Source of the DNA: JBAZCO01 sp041654915
Lineage (GTDB): Bacteria > Bacillota > Clostridia > Christensenellales > DTU072
Reading direction: 5' to 3'
Assembly: GCA_041654915.1 (NCBI GenBank)
Contig: JBAZCO010000070.1
Coordinates: 1-9,514 of the forward strand
DNA length: 9,514 bases
The notes under the pieces were generated by a model, which ran no database searches, was not told where the DNA came from, and worked only from the letters and a program-made list of their open reading frames with translations. The translations under genes and the position numbers were made by a program. This document shows, piece after piece, positions 5,793 to 9,514 of the stretch; the first letter of the stretch is position 1, and the number at the start of each line of letters is the position of its first letter.

Positions 5793-6950
5793 TTATTGCA
5801 AGTTGTTGTATGCTCCCTCTGCCGCACACATTCCCGATGCCCAAGCCCACATTAGATTGTAACCTCCGCACTCGCCATCCACATCAAGCGCTTCGCCTGC
5901 GGCAAACAGCCCTTTTTGCAAGCAAGACTCCATACTTATAAAATCAAAATCCCTATTATCCAATCCGCCGCTAACCACCTGCGCAAGGCTAAATGAGGAT
6001 AGACCTTTTACTTTTATGCGATAATCCTTTAGGAGTTTTGCCGCCTCTTTTGCGCCGCCGCCCTCGGGCAACCGTTTGTGCAAGTTGTTGATTATTTCCT
6101 TGTGGAACACCCCTTTTAGTCCGTGCCCTGCCAAACGGCGGGCGTTTAACTCTTTTTCCAATTCGCCTAAGCTAAATTCAGGCAGAAAGTCTATCACCAC
6201 TTCGGTCAATGCACCTTGTTTATTTCTTGCCAATGCGGATGACAGCGCAAAAATTGCACTTCCCGACAGCCCGTTATCTTTAAAAATGATTTCGTCATTC
6301 ACTTGGCGCAAAACCTTGCCGTCCACCACTAACGATACCGATGCTTTCAGCCTTACCCCCTTTAGCCCTTTTATATGTGCGGTATCGGTAATAAAGGGAA
6401 CAAGGGAAGGGTTAAGCAAAGTGATGCGATGATTAAAAGGCGCAAACAAATGCAAACTTTCCGTACCAAATCCTGCCCTGCTACCCGTGGCAAGAATTAT
6501 ATTTTTACCCTTGAAATCCTTGCCGCTCCGTGCAATAAAGCAGTCGCTTGTCTTTATGATATTTGTCACTTCCACCCCGCAAAAAACGGGTACTGCAAGT
6601 TTCTCTAGCTCCGCCCTAATAGAGTTTAGCACATTTGCGCTAAGCTCCGAGTAGGGATAAAATCTACCCTCGACTTCCTTTATCATCAAGCCTGTACTGC
6701 GCAAAAACTTTAATATTTCGCCAAGCCCATAACGGTTAAACACCTCGCCAACCAAAGAAGTATTGTATTGCAAGTCAAGCGGGAGCGAGCCGGCAAGGTT
6801 GCACTTGCCGTTACCCGTGGCAAGCAACTTTTTTCCAATTCTATCTTCCTTTTCTAAAATAGCAACGGATACACCTTTTCTTGCGGCAACTATTGCCGCT
6901 GTTATACCGGCAGCGCCGCCACCTATAATTAGGGCATCATAAGTCATCAT
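5793..6950 (-). CDS. HI0933/BaiN-like FAD-dependent oxidoreductase
   Basis: A 385-residue cytosolic flavoprotein of the HI0933/YhiN family, annotated variously as BaiN or an aminoacetone oxidase-family enzyme; the physiological substrate of most members is unknown. It starts with the dinucleotide-binding motif IIGGGAAG (8-15), an acid at the end of the second strand (ILEKE, 31-35), and the family signature GKKLLATGNGKCNL (39-52). A central ILATGS follows, and the C-terminal flavin motif GLFAAGEALDVDG (347-359) leads into GGYNLMWAWASG (362-373). Length and motifs indicate an intact protein. Two adjacent ATG codons (6950 and 6947) are possible starts. No strong ribosome binding site precedes them, and the PGK stop codon is only 16 bp upstream, so translational coupling in the GAPDH-PGK operon is likely. 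Confidence 0.9.
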   Translation of the reverse strand: MMTYDALIIGGGAAGITAAIVAARKGVSVAILEKEDRIGKKLLATGNGKCNLAGSLPLDLQYNTSLVGEVFNRYGLGEILKFLRSTGLMIKEVEGRFYPYSELSANVLNSIRAELEKLAVPVFCGVEVTNIIKTSDCFIARSGKDFKGKNIILATGSRAGFGTESLHLFAPFNHRITLLNPSLVPFITDTAHIKGLKGVRLKASVSLVVDGKVLRQVNDEIIFKDNGLSGSAIFALSSALARNKQGALTEVVIDFLPEFSLGELEKELNARRLAGHGLKGVFHKEIINNLHKRLPEGGGAKEAAKLLKDYRIKVKGLSSFSLAQVVSGGLDNRDFDFISMESCLQKGLFAAGEALDVDGECGGYNLMWAWASGMCAAEGAYNNLQ

Positions 6951-6966
6951 AATATATTACCAAACT

Positions 6967-8205
6967 TTATAGCGCTGTTAACATCGCCTCTATAAGCGGA
7001 AGTTTTTTGCCGCTCAAAAACCTTACCATTGCCCCGCCCGCAGTGCAAACATAGTCTATTGTCTTGGTATCAATAAACCGTGCCGCCGCACTTGTTGTGT
7101 CGCCGCCGCCTATTACCGTATAGGCAGAAGTACGGCTAAGTGCCTCCCAAACACTTTTTGTACCGTGAGCAAATAACGGATTTTCATATACACCTGACGG
7201 TCCGTTTACAAATACGGTTGCCGCAGACTCTATATGTTTTGCAAATTCTTTTGCGGTATTTGCACCTATATCCAAAAACATTGCATTATCAATGGGAAGT
7301 GCAAAAACATCTGTTTCTTGACGCTTGCCGTCTTTTTCATAGGCAAGGTCGGAGGGAAGCACAAACTTATCACCAAACTTATCAAGCAGTTCTTTAGCGG
7401 CAGGTACAAAGGCAAGCAAATCACGGTCGGCAAGCCATTTATTATAGTCCGCCCCTATTTGATAACCTTTGGCAATTAACATCACCACTCCCGTAACGCC
7501 GCCTGCAAGAATGTAATCTGCCACATTGTCCTTTAGCACTTTTTCCATCATACCGAAGGCATCGGATATCTTAGCGCCGCCGAGCACAAAGACTAGCGGC
7601 TTTGCCGCCCCGTTGATAATCTTGTTCAAGGCATTGTATTCTTTGAAAAATAATGGACCTGCATAAGAAGGCATTAAGCGTTGGAAAGCCGTCATACTAG
7701 GGCAGTTCCTATGAGCGGCGCTAAATGCGTCATTTACATATATATCAAATAGCGGCGCTAGCCGTCTTACCAAATAGGTATTGCGCATATCATAAGGGGT
7801 GAGCTTAACATCCCTTTCAAAAGTGCTTACTTCTTCGGTGAGATACCTTAGGTTGCCAAGCAGTATTGCCTTTCCCTCTTTAAGCGCCTTTATTTTTTCG
7901 ATTGCGCCGTCGCCGCATACATCATCTATATAATCAATATTTCTCCCTGTGATTTGGGAAAGTATTTGGGTGTGTTTTTCTAGCGGTATAAGGTTTTGAT
8001 AATCTAGCGTATCCCCTTGATGAGCGATAATAGCAAGCTTAGCCCCGCCGTTTAGCAGATACTCCAAAGCGGGGGCGGTTTCTCGCAAGCGATTGTCGTT
8101 GACAATATTGCCGTTTTTATCTATCGGAGAATTGATATCGGGGCGAAAAAGCACACGCTTGCCCCTTACATCCTGCCCTATTATATTTTTTATACCTATT
8201 TCCAT
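6967..8205 (-). CDS. pgk: phosphoglycerate kinase, archaeal-like type
   Basis: Interconverts 1,3-bisphosphoglycerate plus ADP and 3-phosphoglycerate plus ATP in glycolysis/gluconeogenesis. The 412-residue protein carries all the landmarks: RVLFRPDINSP (17-27), LGNLRYLTEEVSTFE (116-130), NDAFSAAHR (158-166), VLGGAKISDAF (207-217), VNGPSGVYE (333-341), GGGDTTSAAARF (366-377) and CTAGGAM (387-393). The DINSP, HQG and NDAFSAAHRNCPS spellings resemble archaeal rather than ordinary bacterial PGK. At 61-66 it reads AHQGDT, where most PGKs have H-x-G-R-P with a substrate-contacting arginine; that arginine is not present at the expected place. The ATG (8203-8205) lies inside the 3' end of the GAPDH gene (10-nt overlap) with GGGATGGGA just upstream. 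It is therefore co-translated with the enzyme catalysing the preceding step. Confidence 0.95.
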   Translation of the reverse strand: MEIGIKNIIGQDVRGKRVLFRPDINSPIDKNGNIVNDNRLRETAPALEYLLNGGAKLAIIAHQGDTLDYQNLIPLEKHTQILSQITGRNIDYIDDVCGDGAIEKIKALKEGKAILLGNLRYLTEEVSTFERDVKLTPYDMRNTYLVRRLAPLFDIYVNDAFSAAHRNCPSMTAFQRLMPSYAGPLFFKEYNALNKIINGAAKPLVFVLGGAKISDAFGMMEKVLKDNVADYILAGGVTGVVMLIAKGYQIGADYNKWLADRDLLAFVPAAKELLDKFGDKFVLPSDLAYEKDGKRQETDVFALPIDNAMFLDIGANTAKEFAKHIESAATVFVNGPSGVYENPLFAHGTKSVWEALSRTSAYTVIGGGDTTSAAARFIDTKTIDYVCTAGGAMVRFLSGKKLPLIEAMLTAL

Positions 8206-9224
8206 TTTCCCATCCCGAGGTATTCGTTGGTTTTTGCCGTTGCCTCATCGGAAGTTAGCTGCATTCTTGTCGCCGCACGGATACCGTCAATAGTTTCGGG
8301 AATAGTCACCGCCTCTTGCGGGATATTGATAGCAAACATTATGGAGTCACCGCTTTCTACAATGCTGTCCTCCCAAACGGCTATTTCGTACATATCGCCA
8401 CGGGGGTTGCCCAAATCACGAGCGTAACGGAACAGCGAGGCATTGCCCAAAAAGCCCTCATCTATGCTAACTACACGGATACGGGGATGTTTGCTAAAGG
8501 ACTTGAGCGCCATTTCCTTGGTGATTTTTTGTTTGCCCGTTGCTAGCACCGTAATGATATGCCCGTGCGTAACAGGAGTATGGACAAGAATCCCTGTCGC
8601 ATCCACATGGGGCATAATCGTCATAAGGTCTATCGCTTGGTGGGAGGGCGCTTTTTCCATTTGGAGCGCATTGGTTAATCCACGGTGATAGTCGCCCGGG
8701 TCGGCTACCCGCCTAATTATTGTGATAGCAACACGCTCTATGTCAAAATCCTTATCCAAACAATCTACGCTGCGGATAAGCCCTGTGGTATTGCAGGATG
8801 TGAGTTTTAAAAAATCTGCTCCCAACCCTTTCTCATAGTTAGCGTACCCGTGGAAAAACACATCGGCAACGCTGTTTTTTTCGCCGCCTTGGAACACAGC
8901 TTTTTTCCCAAGACGCTCATAAAGCTCTTTGTTTTTTATACCTACTCCGCCGGGTGAGGAGTCCAAAATAACATCGCACTCCGCTACCATATCTTCCATT
9001 GTGCCGGACACCTCTATCCCAAGCGCCTCAAACTCGGGACGCCTGTCGGGAGTAGCAAGAAAGAGTTTGTATGGCATACCCTTTTCCTTTAGCGCCCTAA
9101 CCGCAAGGGTGGGGGCAACATCGGCTACTCCAACAAGCTGCATATCTTTTTGCAAGGCTACACCGTCTGCAAGCCTTTGTCCAATAACACCGTAACCGGC
9201 AATTCCAACTTTAATTTTTGACAC
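8196..9224 (-). CDS. type II (archaeal-type) glyceraldehyde-3-phosphate dehydrogenase
   Basis: Oxidises glyceraldehyde-3-phosphate to 1,3-bisphosphoglycerate, or the reverse, with NAD(P); cytosolic. The 342-residue length and motifs match the archaeal type II class, not the common bacterial GapA: N-terminal Rossmann motif GIAGYGVIGQRLADG (7-21), LDSSPGGVGIKNKELY (87-102), catalytic Cys144 in SCNTTGL, RRVADPGDYHRG (171-182), APSHQAIDLMTIMPHVDA (192-209) and a histidine pair near the active site in VTHGHIITV (218-226). Which histidine (220 or 222) is catalytic is not certain. The start is GTG (9222-9224) with AAGGAG (complement of 9235-9240) 10 nt upstream. It overlaps pgk by 10 nt, giving consecutive pathway steps in one operon. 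No convincing promoter was found in the 70-bp gap upstream, so read-through from the LURP-like gene is possible. Confidence 0.95.
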   Translation of the reverse strand: MSKIKVGIAGYGVIGQRLADGVALQKDMQLVGVADVAPTLAVRALKEKGMPYKLFLATPDRRPEFEALGIEVSGTMEDMVAECDVILDSSPGGVGIKNKELYERLGKKAVFQGGEKNSVADVFFHGYANYEKGLGADFLKLTSCNTTGLIRSVDCLDKDFDIERVAITIIRRVADPGDYHRGLTNALQMEKAPSHQAIDLMTIMPHVDATGILVHTPVTHGHIITVLATGKQKITKEMALKSFSKHPRIRVVSIDEGFLGNASLFRYARDLGNPRGDMYEIAVWEDSIVESGDSIMFAINIPQEAVTIPETIDGIRAATRMQLTSDEATAKTNEYLGMGKWK

Positions 9225-9254
9225 GCTAAAAAAACTCCTTATATATGTTTATTT

Positions 9255-9295
9255 GCGGGAGCAGAAAACCAACGATTATTCTAGATTTATCCCGC
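9255..9295 (-). promoter_or_regulatory. inverted repeat in the gap upstream of the GAPDH gene (weak)
   Basis: GCGGGA (9255-9260) and TCCCGC (9290-9295) form a 6-bp inverted repeat with a 29-nt interior. One arm touches the stop codon of the upstream LURP-like gene. It has no T-tail on the minus strand, so it is a poor terminator; it may be an operator or an mRNA hairpin. TAGAAT on the minus strand lies inside the loop and could be a -10 box, but no matching -35 box is seen. Confidence 0.25.
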
Positions 9296-9514
9296 TATCT
9301 TTTTCTTTGATATACTGCGTCAACAATAACAGCAAGCGCAAGCATAAAAGCGTCGTTTTCGCCCTGAGCGACATCGACGGCATAAGAGTCGGCAATTCTC
9401 AATATTTTTTTGCTAATCGTCATTGCGGCGACATTATCTCTAAAAAAGTTAAAGTCCCACGCAAAAACATTGCCTTTCACCTTGAAATCGCCAAATGCAG
9501 ATGTGACTTTTGCC
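9295..9514 (-). CDS. LURP-one-related/YxjI-type protein, C-terminal fragment (partial)
   Basis: Only the last 72 or so residues are visible; the gene runs off the right edge of the window, so the true start is outside. The visible part has the alternating pattern of the Tubby-like beta-barrel LURP-one family: an FKVKGNVFAWDFNF strand pair, then TISKK, DSYAVDVAQGEN and a terminal hydrophobic helix AFMLALAVIVDAVYQ before the stop. This is very close in layout to the end of Bacillus YxjI-like proteins. The family has no established biochemical function in bacteria. It lies 70 bp upstream of the GAPDH gene on the same strand and may share a transcript with it. A GTG at 9478-9480 is an internal codon rather than a credible start, because the fold continues upstream of it. 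Confidence 0.8.
   Translation of the reverse strand, partial: AKVTSAFGDFKVKGNVFAWDFNFFRDNVAAMTISKKILRIADSYAVDVAQGENDAFMLALAVIVDAVYQRKR

Noticed and set aside
5446..5941. Plus- and minus-strand open frames across the 42-nt array, with repeated peptides such as LVIAACSPP
   Set aside because: Single-base deletions in units 1 and 2 break the frame between units, and the frames overlap two well-supported genes on the minus strand.
6076..6608. Plus-strand open frames inside the flavoprotein gene
   Set aside because: Antisense shadows of a conserved gene with intact flavin-binding motifs; no supporting start signals.
8093..9195. Plus-strand open frames across the GAPDH gene and the 5' end of pgk
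   Set aside because: Antisense shadows of conserved enzymes; no family resemblance or ribosome binding sites.

Overview
The window looks like chromosomal DNA from a low-to-moderate GC Gram-positive-type anaerobe, most likely an uncultured member of Bacillota/Clostridia. This is inferred from sigma-A style promoters, strong purine-rich ribosome binding sites, GTG starts, an ECF S-component, a Firmicutes-flavoured PnuC, a YxjI-type LURP-one protein and a GTP-dependent PEP carboxykinase. No rRNA, tRNA, transposase, phage gene or CRISPR array is visible. The most distinctive trait is that GAPDH and phosphoglycerate kinase, overlapping neighbours in one operon, are both of the archaeal sequence type.

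Layout, plus strand: a well-formed promoter, the GTP-PEPCK gene (161-1942) and a classic intrinsic terminator (2004-2040). Then comes about 740 bp without a recognised gene (1943-2682). It holds the terminator, a 13-bp GGGGG-rich hairpin, two diverged copies of a 48-nt repeat (the first may lie inside a 37-codon small ORF with a strong ribosome binding site), a promoter and a folded leader of about 115 nt in front of a PnuC-type transporter (2701-3408). A textbook promoter straddles the pnuC stop codon and drives a ThuA-like gene (3455-4198), followed by a TIM-barrel sugar isomerase/epimerase (4273-5043).

Layout, minus strand (right to left): the C-terminal end of a LURP-one/YxjI-type protein (enters at 9514, ends 9295), type II GAPDH (9224-8196), archaeal-type PGK (8205-6967, 10-nt overlap), a HI0933/BaiN-like flavoprotein (6950-5793), a 239-bp spacer carrying about 3.5 tandem copies of a 42-nt repeat, and an ECF transporter S-component (5553-5047). 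The last gene meets the isomerase gene tail to tail with a 3-bp gap.

How the genes fit together (inference): PEPCK, GAPDH and PGK form the lower glycolysis/gluconeogenesis core. PnuC and the ECF S-component import vitamin-like small molecules. ThuA plus the isomerase look like a small cassette for (keto-)sugar conversion, without its dehydrogenase in view. The most worthwhile second looks are the structured pnuC leader, the two apparently related repeat loci, the loss of conserved histidines in the ThuA homologue, and the archaeal-type GAPDH-PGK pair with its altered substrate motif.
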